Source: Chlamydiota bacterium
Lineage (GTDB): Bacteria > Chlamydiota > Chlamydiia > Chlamydiales > Parachlamydiaceae
NCBI GenBank assembly: GCA_013287905.1
Contig: JABDCW010000020.1
Coordinates: 1 to 33,548, forward strand
Direction: 5' to 3'
DNA: 33,548 bases
Part shown: in pieces, positions 22,322 to 30,442 of the stretch
Position numbering within the stretch: the first letter of the stretch is position 1
Layout: the number at the start of each line of letters is the position of its first letter
The notes under the pieces: generated by a model
The model's database searches: none
Told to the model about the DNA's origin: nothing
What the model saw: the letters and a program-made list of their open reading frames with translations, nothing else
Position numbers and translations under genes: made by a program

Positions 22322-23701
22322 TTAAGACCGCCCCGCATTCAATTGTTTTAGCAACTCTCTTTGATAGGCATAATGAGAAGCGTCTTTCATCAACGGGTTG
22401 TCATACTGCTTTTGAGGTATTTTAGCCTTGATTGTTTTGACAGCTTCTTCCGGCAATTTTTTTGATGCCTCTTCGATCTGCCTTGCTATCTCTGCAAAAA
22501 TTACCTGTTTGCCAATACCTGCAAACTGCAATTGGTCATCGCACATTTTTTCTGCCTGGAAGGGAGATTGAGAAGTTTCCCCCTGTATGGTAGCAAATAC
22601 TAAGTCGTTAATGTCAACTTGTTTGGCTTCTTTAAAAAAATGAGGAATTAAAACTCGTAAAGCCTGTTCGTTCCAGTAAATTTTTGCCTCTTTTTGCAAC
22701 TCTTTACCTGGCAATGCAAGATGTAGATTAACAAAGTTAGTGTGTAAGTTAGAAATTACTGGTGGACTTAATTTCTCTTTAGGTTCCTCAAAGAGTGTGA
22801 TAGGGACTTTTTTATAAATATCTGTGAGCAATTTTAAAATTTCATTAAGGCTCTCATCGGTATGAAAAGAAATGGCAAAGTTTGCAGTCATATCTTCAAC
22901 AGGGTCACTGATAGAGAGTAGATAAGAAATGGTGCCGTCTGCCATTTTCCTCGGCCCTTCTCCGAATCTTTTCGTTTGTTCGATAAAATGTCCTTCTGTC
23001 CCTTTTCTTACCTTACCGTCACTAAGTAATGGTTCTGGCAAAATTGTTCTTTCAATCTTTTCTGGAGCAGCAGATGGTACTGACTGTGCTGGTACAGGTG
23101 CCTCTGATCGCTTTGTCTCTGGATCAGCAGGTGGCTGTGCTTGAGCTGGAACTTCATCCTTTGTTTTAGCGTGAATCACGAGTTCTTCGGCATCTGCAGC
23201 AGGATCTGCCTTTTTTGGAGCTGGAACTTCATCCTCTGCTTTAGCGCGAATCACGAGTTCTTCTACTTCTGCAGCAGGATCTGACTTTTCTGGAACTGGA
23301 ACTTCATCCTTTGCTTTAGAGTGAATCACGAGTTCTTCTTTTTCTGCAGCAGGATCTGCCTTGCCTTTGACTGCTTTTGTTGAAAGCTTGTCATGATTTT
23401 CTTTTTGGAAGATTTTCAAAGCTTCAATGGCGACTTTTTCAGTAACTTTTCCATCGGCAGGCAATTTTATTGTGATCTTTTCTTTGAGCCATTCAGGTAA
23501 GTTCTGGCTGGTATATTCTTTTTTATAACCAAATAAATGAAGAAACAGGCCAAAAATGGAGAAATTATGGTATTGAAGATTTTTCGTTTCTGGATCAATA
23601 CGATACAGGGTCTTTGTAAACCAGTTGCCAATTTTTTTCCCTTCATAGCAAAGCTGCTCTTTGGCAACCGAAAGTTTATTTATGTCTGAAATTATATTCA
23701 T
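22322..23701 (-). CDS. Hypothetical protein with three 25-residue repeats
   Basis: I do not recognise this 459-residue protein. The N-terminus (1-110) looks folded (LCYEGKKIGNWFTKTLYRID, FGLFLHLFGYKKEY). Residues 115-139, 140-164 and 165-189 are three tandem repeats of the form DPAAxxEELVIxxKxxDEVP, charged and probably elongated. A Pro/Ala-rich linker leads to a C-terminal region (about 225-459) containing KRFGEGPRKMADGTISYLL and a helical tail. No signal peptide or membrane helix is convincing. The ATG at 23701 is preceded by GGGG at a spacing of six, and a TTGATG-17-TATTAT promoter lies upstream. It may be a lineage-specific secreted or structural protein. Confidence 0.7.
   Translation of the reverse strand: MNIISDINKLSVAKEQLCYEGKKIGNWFTKTLYRIDPETKNLQYHNFSIFGLFLHLFGYKKEYTSQNLPEWLKEKITIKLPADGKVTEKVAIEALKIFQKENHDKLSTKAVKGKADPAAEKEELVIHSKAKDEVPVPEKSDPAAEVEELVIRAKAEDEVPAPKKADPAADAEELVIHAKTKDEVPAQAQPPADPETKRSEAPVPAQSVPSAAPEKIERTILPEPLLSDGKVRKGTEGHFIEQTKRFGEGPRKMADGTISYLLSISDPVEDMTANFAISFHTDESLNEILKLLTDIYKKVPITLFEEPKEKLSPPVISNLHTNFVNLHLALPGKELQKEAKIYWNEQALRVLIPHFFKEAKQVDINDLVFATIQGETSQSPFQAEKMCDDQLQFAGIGKQVIFAEIARQIEEASKKLPEEAVKTIKAKIPQKQYDNPLMKDASHYAYQRELLKQLNAGRS
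23135..23359 (-). repeat. Three 75-bp tandem coding repeats
   Basis: Three in-frame 75-base units encode the 25-residue repeats DPAAxxEELVIxxKxxDEVP. The units differ mainly at three or four codons each. Such blocks can expand or contract by slipped replication or recombination. Confidence 0.85.
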
Positions 23702-23733
23702 TGATACCCCATATTTTATTAATTTTTTAAATC

Positions 23734-23762
23734 ATAATAAAACAATAAACTTAAAACATCAA
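23734..23762 (-). promoter_or_regulatory. Promoter of the 25-residue-repeat gene
   Basis: On the minus strand TTGATG (23762-23757) and TATTAT (23739-23734) are 17 bases apart, about 33 bases before the ATG at 23701. Confidence 0.5.
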
Positions 23763-23791
23763 TTAAAAAATAGGGGTTAAAATTTTCAATG

Positions 23792-23825
23792 ATACCGAAG
23801 GTGGTTCAAAAATCACCTTTAGTAT
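23792..23825. mobile_element. 34-bp remnant of the ATACCGAA element, both ends joined
   Basis: ATACCGAAGGTGGTTCAAAA is identical over 20 bases to the left end of the 163-bp element at 10974. It is followed directly by AATCACCTTTAGTAT, which resembles that element's right end. The result is a short hairpin with stem parts ATAC, AAGGTG, CACCTT and GTAT, two bases beyond the stop of the bicupin gene. It may also serve as a terminator on the minus strand. Confidence 0.6.
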
Positions 23826-23827
23826 AA

Positions 23828-24955
23828 TTATCTATGATTTACCCGCAAAAGATAAGGGGTGGTTCCCGTATTCCTTAGTCTTTTGATCGGATCGCCGATT
23901 TTGTGTTGATCGCCATATTCTGTCATGGCTTCTTTCCTGATCGAATCAGGAAAGAATGAAGTAGAGAACGAAAGGGAAACTTCCGGCAAAGGATTGGCTT
24001 TTGTGAAAAAGGCAACGACTTCGAAATCTTCATTCGAATCATTAATAAATGTATGCAATGTACCGGTAGGAACAAAGACATAATCAAAACGTTTGACAGG
24101 CAATGGCTTTGGAGGTTGATTTGGGACAATGACATGGAATTTCCCTTGCCCCTGAGAAATAACATAGAGGGTGCCGACATCCGGATACCATATGGCATCC
24201 CGTGCGACACCAGGCTTTAAATGGGCTCTTAAGACCGATATTTTATCTAAAATATTCCAGTTGTCTTTGACTCCCCAAACGACCGATCCCATATCCCCCT
24301 GACTGAACAAGGGAGTGACTTGAGCTAAATCAAATTTATAGGGACTTCCTGTGAGCTGATGTTGTGATGAGGAATCAGGATAAAATTTTCCCACTAAAGG
24401 ATTTGAAATAGTCCCTTCCCATTCTTTCAAATCTGCATGGGGAGAGGTGTAGGCATCGCGAAGAGGGACCGGAATCCCATTAAATGCAACAGGCAAATCG
24501 ATATCTTTCGGGCGGTCAGAACTAAACCCAACCAGCATCACTGCCTTGTCCTTGCCTATATTGTTCAGCGAATGAAGAGCGCCTTGGGGAATAAACCAGC
24601 ACATTCCGGCAGATAATGTAAATACGGCAGACTCGCCGGGTGAGCGCCAAAGGATGATTTGTACACTACCCGAAATCAGATAGCCAAGTTCGGTAGCATT
24701 AGGATGCCAATGAGGCAGCCGCATGCTTTCATCCCACAGTTCAAGAGTATAGCAGGTCACACCGTCTAAAGCGGGAAAGTTATCTTTATCGACGATCCAG
24801 GCGCTTCCTACATCTTTGATGGAGTATTCTTTAATTTTATTTTTAGTGGACAACAAAAAATCTACATCTGACATAAGTTTACCTTCATTAGGGGTTGCAT
24901 AGGCACAAGAAGCAGATAACAACAGGAGACAAACTAATCTATACGCAAAAGTCAT
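23828..24955 (-). CDS. Exported bicupin, oxalate decarboxylase-like, with only one intact metal site
   Basis: This is a 375-residue protein with an N-terminal signal peptide (MTFAYRLVCLLLLSASCAYA), so it is probably periplasmic or secreted. Two cupin domains follow, as in oxalate decarboxylase and germin-like bicupins. Cupin 1 (about 62-155) has the full metal motif PHWHPNATELGYLISG with His82, His84 and Glu89, plus His128 in GALHSLNN. Cupin 2 (about 225-320) keeps the fold pattern and His301 in GTLHTFIN but has ARDAIWYPDVGTLYVI where HxH-x4-E is expected, so it should not bind metal. Oxalate decarboxylase activity is therefore doubtful. AGAGG precedes the ATG at a spacing of six. A possible promoter TTGTGT-16-TATAAG lies at 25044-25017. 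Confidence 0.82.
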   Translation of the reverse strand: MTFAYRLVCLLLLSASCAYATPNEGKLMSDVDFLLSTKNKIKEYSIKDVGSAWIVDKDNFPALDGVTCYTLELWDESMRLPHWHPNATELGYLISGSVQIILWRSPGESAVFTLSAGMCWFIPQGALHSLNNIGKDKAVMLVGFSSDRPKDIDLPVAFNGIPVPLRDAYTSPHADLKEWEGTISNPLVGKFYPDSSSQHQLTGSPYKFDLAQVTPLFSQGDMGSVVWGVKDNWNILDKISVLRAHLKPGVARDAIWYPDVGTLYVISQGQGKFHVIVPNQPPKPLPVKRFDYVFVPTGTLHTFINDSNEDFEVVAFFTKANPLPEVSLSFSTSFFPDSIRKEAMTEYGDQHKIGDPIKRLRNTGTTPYLLRVNHR

Positions 24956-25059
24956 CGGTAACCTCTTTTACACTCTTATTACTCCATGGATTGCAATTAA
25001 AGAGCGAAATCGTCATCTTATATTTTTTTATTTAAAACACACAAGAAAAAAAGAGGAAT

Positions 25060-25405
25060 ACCAAATCCCCGACCGCGATGTAAGTTAGCAACTTACCATA
25101 CTGCTTTGCGGTGTTTGTCTGTAAATAATGCGATGTGCGAGTTTTTCCTTTTGTACCCGTACCCATATGCATCAAGCTAAGAGTGCCTTCTCTTTTTGTA
25201 GCCCGTAGCTAAGCAAAGCGCAGCTACGGGTACGTGTGAGCACGACACAAACTGCGGTAGCAGTTCATCTTTTTTGTTTAGTGAAAAAGATGAACTGCTA
25301 CCGCAGTTTGCTTAAATAACGCAACGATCCCGTAGCTGCGCTTTGCTTAGCTACGGACTACAAAAAGAGAAGACAGACAGTCACTGCAAAGCTGTAGGGT
25401 TGCTA
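25060..25405. repeat. Nested long palindrome between the bat operon and the bicupin gene
   Basis: The inner layer is a perfect 27-bp stem, CAAACTGCGGTAGCAGTTC onward (25248-25274 with 25284-25310), around a 9-base loop. The middle layer is CTTCTCTTTTTGTAGCCCG onward (25187-25230 with 25329-25372), 43 of 44 positions paired. The outermost traces (TAGCAAC, GCTTTGCGGTG, TGTCTGT near 25090-25135 with TGTCTGT, CACTGCAAAGC and GTTGCTA read inversely near 25373-25405) are weaker. No gene is seen in 24956-25440. Confidence 0.85.
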
Positions 25406-25414
25406 CCTTTAAAC

Positions 25415-25430
25415 AGGGCTTTAGTGCCCT
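25415..25430 (-). terminator. Small hairpin after batD
   Basis: On the minus strand AGGGC-ACTAAA-GCCCT is followed by GTTTAAAG, about ten bases after the batD stop. The stem is only five base pairs, so this is a weak candidate for the end of the bat operon. Confidence 0.3.
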
Positions 25431-25440
25431 AGCTACCTCT

Positions 25441-26967
25441 TTACGTTGGATTCAGGTCGGGAAGTTTTTCCTTTTTCGGTTTATCACCACTTTTCTTCCC
25501 GGTATTTATTTGTTCAGGAAAATTCACTGGCAGTACGGGCTTTGCTTCCCTTACTTCCTTTACATCCATCTTTGGAAAAGGTTTTTCATGTAAAGAACGA
25601 ATTTTACTCTGAAGAACCAGTACCCATACAAAAATGGCAATGAGCAGCACTAAAAGTCCCCCTATCACCAGATAAAGCCAAAGATTCATAGAGTTTTCGG
25701 CAGATGCCGATTTTTCCGGGAATTGAGAAACAACACTTTCATCGTTTTTTGGCGGCTGTCCGGTTGCAACAGCAGGAAGCACTGTTAGGGTACGGGCAGG
25801 AATTGTAGAAACTACTTTCTCTTTTTTATCGGTATTCCACCAGCTTACCGTTATTTCCGGTAAAACAATTTCTCCCGGTTGCAATGGGGCTAAAGTATAT
25901 TGCTCAGTCCGGTGACTTCGAATGGCCCTTTCCCCTATTTCATCCTTTATTTCAGGCTTGTCTGCATACACCTTGATTTGCTCTGTGCTTTCAGCCAAGG
26001 TATTTATCGCTGCTAACTGACTGGCTGTAGCCCCTTCCGCGGAAATTTTCACTCCCCTGTTAAAAAATTCTCCCACACGAATTATTTGCGATGGGTCAAA
26101 AATTTCTTCCACCCTTAAAGATTTTGCAGGGATCCAGGGGGATACACTAGCTTCTGGCGGTTGCACATCCAAAACAATCTCATCCGTAGTCGCCATAAAA
26201 GATTTAAGCTGATAAAAAGAACTCATCAATGAAAATGGATCTGACTGATCATCAAAACCAAAGCCGGACAATCTGTTCCCTTTAACAGGAACCGCTCCGT
26301 GAATTATTGCTGAGGGAATTTTTAGAGGGCCGGATATGAAAGGAGTGACAAGATAACTAAATTGCACGACATTGGCGACTACCCCATTACTGTTTTTCTT
26401 AAAAACTTTTGGATCGCCGTTTTGCTCGATACCAGCATTTTCTATTTGCATTTTTTGCATCTGCAGATTTGCCAATTCCTTTGTTGCGGTCAATGTCACA
26501 GTATAGATCACGGTTTCCGCTTTATAGGGATGGGGCTGACTGACATCTGCCGTTATGGTAATTCCGCTAAAATCGGGATCTGCATTTTGCCTTTGGGAAT
26601 CGCTTTTAAGCACTTCGATTGTAATAGGCTTACTTGAAAGAGTTCCTTCTTCTGTTTCAATCGCGATTTTAGGCACCACATGCTCTCCCTCTTTTTGAGG
26701 ACTTAAGACATATTGCCACGAGACGGTGGAGGAAATCTTCCCGTTATTGAACACACTACTACTGGACTGTTGTTGAGATAGCACGACAAATTGTTTTCTT
26801 AATGGATCGATGTCAGGAGATAATTTTGTAGAAGTATCTTTTAAGGTTAATGTCAAAGTAAAGCTTTCACCCATGTAAACCGGATTTTTATTGACATGCG
26901 CACTAAACTCCCCTCCCCATAAAAAATAAGGAAGGATCAGACAATACAAAAGCAATCGTACTACCAT
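25441..26967 (-). CDS. batD: BatD family protein
   Basis: This is a 508-residue protein with a signal peptide (MVVRLLLYCLILPYFLWGGEF), three to four beta-sandwich repeats typical of BatD (for example NPVYMGESFTLTLTL, VIYTVTLTATKELANLQM, SPWIPAKSLRVEEIF), and one C-terminal membrane helix (about 437-461, LWLYLVIGGLLVLLIAIFVWVLVL) with a basic cytosolic tail. BatD belongs to the Bacteroides aerotolerance/MoxR-associated operons and probably binds the VWA proteins in the periplasm; its biochemical role is not settled. The start overlaps the end of the batB/C gene by seven bases, consistent with coupling. It is the last gene of the operon. Confidence 0.88.
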   Translation of the reverse strand: MVVRLLLYCLILPYFLWGGEFSAHVNKNPVYMGESFTLTLTLKDTSTKLSPDIDPLRKQFVVLSQQQSSSSVFNNGKISSTVSWQYVLSPQKEGEHVVPKIAIETEEGTLSSKPITIEVLKSDSQRQNADPDFSGITITADVSQPHPYKAETVIYTVTLTATKELANLQMQKMQIENAGIEQNGDPKVFKKNSNGVVANVVQFSYLVTPFISGPLKIPSAIIHGAVPVKGNRLSGFGFDDQSDPFSLMSSFYQLKSFMATTDEIVLDVQPPEASVSPWIPAKSLRVEEIFDPSQIIRVGEFFNRGVKISAEGATASQLAAINTLAESTEQIKVYADKPEIKDEIGERAIRSHRTEQYTLAPLQPGEIVLPEITVSWWNTDKKEKVVSTIPARTLTVLPAVATGQPPKNDESVVSQFPEKSASAENSMNLWLYLVIGGLLVLLIAIFVWVLVLQSKIRSLHEKPFPKMDVKEVREAKPVLPVNFPEQINTGKKSGDKPKKEKLPDLNPT

Positions 26968-28958
26968 GGGTCAATCCCCTCTTTTGTTCCATTTTTTTTC
27001 GATTCTATGCTGAACTTATTTTTTAAAAATGTTTTAGGATCATTAGAGATCCGGTTCAATAAAAGATCTGCATCGCGATCAAGATCTTCTTTAGAATTGT
27101 CTGTAGCGGCCTGTTTTTCTTCAGCTCCTGCCTTGTCGCTTTTCAGTTGTTCCTTTGGAGGGCTGGAAGAATCAGGAGAGTCATTTGAATCTTCTTTGGT
27201 ATTGTCTTGGCCTATCTGTTGGTCTTTAGAATCGCTCCCTTCTTGATTATCCTGTTGTTCTTTTGAATCGTTCTTCTCTTTTGAATCGTTCTTTTCTTGG
27301 GAGTCGTTCTTCTCTTGGCTTTCCTCGCTTTTTTGTTGGTCTTGTTTATCTTTAGAGCCGCTCTGACCTTCAGAATTTTGCTTATCTTTAGAACTGTTCT
27401 GCTCATCTTGGCTTGTCTGTTGCTCTTCGGAATTGTTCTGCTGATCCTCTGAATTTTGTTTGTCTGAATCTTTTTTATTTTGATCCTTTGATTGACCAGA
27501 TGGAGGATTTTGTTCCATCATTTTTTTCACCAGCTCAAGATTTTCTTTTGCTTGCAGGTGATCGGGATTTTTTTGTAAAACTTGAGTGTAAGCTTCGATC
27601 GCTTCTTTACATTTCTTTTGTTGAACTAAGCTGTTTCCCAGATTGTAGAGAGCGGGTAATTCCACCTCATCTCTTGTAGATGCCCTGAACATTTTTTCCG
27701 CTTCGGCAAAATTGCCTGCCCGATAGCAAGCTACCCCTTTTCGATAGCTATCCTGAAATAAGTTCATGGCGTCTTCATAGCGGCCTTCTTCTATCGCCTC
27801 GTTACCTTGGGTATCGGCATTTTTGAAGTAACTGGATAGCTGAAGTAGCCAGGGCGTCTCGCCCTGCCCGCTAGCAGCCAAGGCGTCTTGCCCTGGTTCA
27901 TTCGCAGAAAGCTTAAGCTCTGCATAAAAAGGAGAGGCAAATAATAAAAGGCAAAGAGCAAAGATCTTTCCTCGTCTAAACCACCATAAAATAAATGGTA
28001 GTGCAGGCAAAAGAAACCAATAAAAACCCTCATCCCACAACTGCTTCTTTTTAAGGGCAATGACGTCGTTGTTTTTTTCAAACTCCTTTGCAAGAGCCAT
28101 TTCGCTTTTCTCCCCCACCCCCGTTTCTAAATAGAGTCCATGGCCTGTTTTACTTAACGTTACAAGTTTTTCCTTTTCCAATTTTGAAACGACAGTGTTT
28201 CCTTTCTTTTTTACAATCTTACCTGAAGTATCTCTTAAAGGAGCCCCTTCCTCCGTTCCAACGCCCATCGTATGAATGACAATTCCTTTATCAGCCAATT
28301 TTTTTGCAGTCATAAACGCCCCTGAATCCTCAAATCCCCCATCGCTAATCAGCAATAGGGACTTATTTGCCCCCTGCTCTGCTTCAAGCATTTTTTGCGC
28401 CATATCCAATGCCGGCGACAATCTGCTCCCCTGGATAAGGACCAAATCGGTATTGAGCGATTGCAAAAGGTAGCGGATCGTTTCTTTATCTTCAGTGATG
28501 GGAGCGATCATATGGGGATCTGCAGCAAAGGCAACAAGACCAATCTTTATCCCTTGCAATTCATTTAAGAGATCCTCGATCTTTTGCTTAGCACGCAGCA
28601 GTCTCGATGGTTTTGTATCCGATGCATTCATCGACTCGGACAGATCAATGACGATCACCATGTTCTGATCTTTCGAGTGGACCTCAATTTCCCTAAAATT
28701 CCAGCGCGGCCCTGCCATGGCAACAACGAACAGGCTCCAGACGAGAGACCATAAAATAACGCTTAAGCCCAACGATTTTCTATTTTTTGTTTTATCGATA
28801 AGCAGGTAAGCAAGCAGGTGTTTATCGATAAACTCTTCCAGGTGGTGTCGAGATGACTTAAAGCGATAAAAGAAAAAGAGAAGAAACCACACAATTGGCA
28901 ATACGCCTAAAGCCAAGAACCATTGGCTTGTGCCAAAATTAACTTGGGAAAAGTCCAC
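26961..28958 (-). CDS. BatB-BatC fusion: VWA domain, TPRs and a Gln/Ser/Asp/Lys-rich tail
   Basis: This is a 665-residue protein combining what are often two genes. N-terminal membrane helices (about 12-31 and 62-82) lead to a VWA domain with the MIDAS motif DLSESM (Asp105, Ser107, Ser109). A further helix (about 313-330) ends the BatB part. A second hydrophobic stretch and a linker (340-385) are followed by TPR-like repeats (about 387-500, KGVACYRAGNFAEAEKMF, LYNLGNSLVQQKKCKEAIEAY), as in BatC. About 130 low-complexity residues (SKDKQNSEGQ, EKNDSKEKNDS) and a short tail end the protein. The start is a GTG overlapping the batA stop by one base, preceded by AGGAGGG. The linker contains an unusual DNA repeat pair (27844-27896). 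Confidence 0.9.
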   Translation of the reverse strand: MDFSQVNFGTSQWFLALGVLPIVWFLLFFFYRFKSSRHHLEEFIDKHLLAYLLIDKTKNRKSLGLSVILWSLVWSLFVVAMAGPRWNFREIEVHSKDQNMVIVIDLSESMNASDTKPSRLLRAKQKIEDLLNELQGIKIGLVAFAADPHMIAPITEDKETIRYLLQSLNTDLVLIQGSRLSPALDMAQKMLEAEQGANKSLLLISDGGFEDSGAFMTAKKLADKGIVIHTMGVGTEEGAPLRDTSGKIVKKKGNTVVSKLEKEKLVTLSKTGHGLYLETGVGEKSEMALAKEFEKNNDVIALKKKQLWDEGFYWFLLPALPFILWWFRRGKIFALCLLLFASPFYAELKLSANEPGQDALAASGQGETPWLLQLSSYFKNADTQGNEAIEEGRYEDAMNLFQDSYRKGVACYRAGNFAEAEKMFRASTRDEVELPALYNLGNSLVQQKKCKEAIEAYTQVLQKNPDHLQAKENLELVKKMMEQNPPSGQSKDQNKKDSDKQNSEDQQNNSEEQQTSQDEQNSSKDKQNSEGQSGSKDKQDQQKSEESQEKNDSQEKNDSKEKNDSKEQQDNQEGSDSKDQQIGQDNTKEDSNDSPDSSSPPKEQLKSDKAGAEEKQAATDNSKEDLDRDADLLLNRISNDPKTFLKNKFSIESKKNGTKEGIDPW
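27844..27896 (-). repeat. Palindromic-type direct repeat pair inside the batB/C reading frame
   Basis: On the minus strand CAGGGCAAGACGCCTTGGCT and, 29 bases later, CAGGGCGAGACGCCCTGGCT are direct repeats over about 23 bases, each with GGGC/GCCC self-complementarity. The period of 29 is not a multiple of three, so they encode different residues (GQDALAAS then GQGETPWLL). The reading frame nevertheless stays open. Confidence 0.7.
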
Positions 28959-29962
28959 TACACCCTCCTGTACACATATATCTGATGGAAAACAAGAAGA
29001 AGAAAACAGGCAAGCGCGATACTCAACGGATATTGGTAAAGCGGCTCTCTGATCAGAAAGCTCGATTCATTGGAATCTGATTTCTCCAGGAGGTTGATCT
29101 TGTTGTACACTTCACGCAGTGTATTCCTGTCTGAAGCCAGGAAATACTGTCCTTCAGTGACATCGGCAATTTCTTTCAATAATTTCTCATCCATTGCCAC
29201 TTCGACCATTGTATATCCTCCCATGCCTGTCGGATAAGGTACCTGACCGCTTTTTCCCACCCCAATGGTATAAATCCGGATCCCGTACTGTTTGGCGAGC
29301 TTGGCGGCCTCAAGGGGAGGGATGCGGCTTGCGTTATCCACCCCGTCAGTTAAGAGAACAAGCACACGAGACCCCTCCGGCCGCTGACGAAGTGTCTTTA
29401 CACTTAAGCCAATTGCATCCCCGATCGCTGTGGCATTGCCAGCCATACCCGGCAATGCATCGCTCAGCATGCGGCTGACCGAAACGGTATCTAAAGTTAA
29501 TGGAACATGCAGGTATGCGCTCTGTCCAAAAGTGATGAGGCCCACCCGGTCTCCCTGACGCGCTAAGACAAATTTTCCCACGACATCTTTTACTGCATCC
29601 AATCGGCTGATTGCCTGCGCTTTTTCCGAAAAATCAACGGCCAGCATGGAAGCGGAAATATCGACGGCCAGCATCAGGTCATACCCTTTATTTTTTTCTT
29701 GCCTGAAGATTGAAGTCCATTCCGGCTGCATTAAGGATAGGATCAAGGAAACCCAGAACAAACCAAAGAGGATATTATAATAAAGATTTTTCTTATGTGC
29801 TTTGCAGTCCCTCGCGGAAAATGCCGCTTTTATCCGGTCGAGAGAAAAATAATGGATTTCAGGCGCCTCTTCCGCTTTATGTTTTGAAAGAGGCAAAAGT
29901 AATTTAACCAATAACGGAAGAGGGAGAAGAACGGCAAACCATGGCCAATAAAAAACAAACAT
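28958..29962 (-). CDS. batA: BatA-type VWA membrane protein
   Basis: This is a 334-residue protein with two N-terminal hydrophobic segments (about 3-25 and 59-78), a VWA domain with MIDAS motif DISASM (Asp101, Ser103, Ser105) and the second site LLTDGVDNAS near residues 205-214, and a C-terminal membrane helix (about 311-332). This is the BatA arrangement: the VWA domain exposed on one side of the inner membrane and held by helices at both ends. The ATG begins directly after the stop of the DUF4381 gene (TAA-ATG). It works with the MoxR ATPase and the other VWA proteins in the operon; the exact substrate is not known for the family. Confidence 0.9.
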   Translation of the reverse strand: MFVFYWPWFAVLLPLPLLVKLLLPLSKHKAEEAPEIHYFSLDRIKAAFSARDCKAHKKNLYYNILFGLFWVSLILSLMQPEWTSIFRQEKNKGYDLMLAVDISASMLAVDFSEKAQAISRLDAVKDVVGKFVLARQGDRVGLITFGQSAYLHVPLTLDTVSVSRMLSDALPGMAGNATAIGDAIGLSVKTLRQRPEGSRVLVLLTDGVDNASRIPPLEAAKLAKQYGIRIYTIGVGKSGQVPYPTGMGGYTMVEVAMDEKLLKEIADVTEGQYFLASDRNTLREVYNKINLLEKSDSNESSFLIREPLYQYPLSIALACFLLLVFHQIYVYRRV

Positions 29963-30442
29963 TTAACGCACCCAATCTTTTGCTGCCTGTATTAAATTTT
30001 TAATTTCCTGAAGAGATACGCGGCTATCCTGCGGAGAATAGGGAACGTCTGTCAAAAGTTTTCCCTTTGTTTCCCAGTCAAATTTTTTCGCATCATTGCT
30101 TTTAAGCCATTGCAACCACTGAAGTCCCACCAAACCGGCACATTCTTTTCGGGAAAAACGTTTCAGGGCAATACGCCGCAGATATTCAGAAAGATCGATC
30201 GCTGTTTGGCGCGCAGTCAGCTCCGATAAATTTTTTTCGAGCTGCGATAGTTTATTTAACGTGTCGCATTTCCAGCTCCGTTTAAAAGAAATCCAATAGA
30301 TCAGCAGGACCACGGCTAAAGTAAATAAAATAACCGCAGCAATAATGAGAAACCACCAGCCAACCGCAAGAGGCCACCAGCTGACTTTGTCCACCCCTTC
30401 AATATCATGAAGCTGCTTCAGCATCTCTTCAAAAGTGTTCAT
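29963..30442 (-). CDS. DUF4381 domain protein of the MoxR/Bat operon
   Basis: This is a 159-residue protein. An N-terminal segment of about 20 residues ending in VSWWPLAVGWWFLI leads into one membrane helix (about 25-51), followed by a helical cytosolic domain with SEYLRRIALKRFSRKECAGLVG and LQWLQWLKS, characteristic of DUF4381. These small proteins regularly accompany MoxR, DUF58 and VWA genes. The ATG overlaps the stop of the DUF58 gene by four bases (ATGA), and its own stop touches the batA start. Confidence 0.87.
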   Translation of the reverse strand: MNTFEEMLKQLHDIEGVDKVSWWPLAVGWWFLIIAAVILFTLAVVLLIYWISFKRSWKCDTLNKLSQLEKNLSELTARQTAIDLSEYLRRIALKRFSRKECAGLVGLQWLQWLKSNDAKKFDWETKGKLLTDVPYSPQDSRVSLQEIKNLIQAAKDWVR

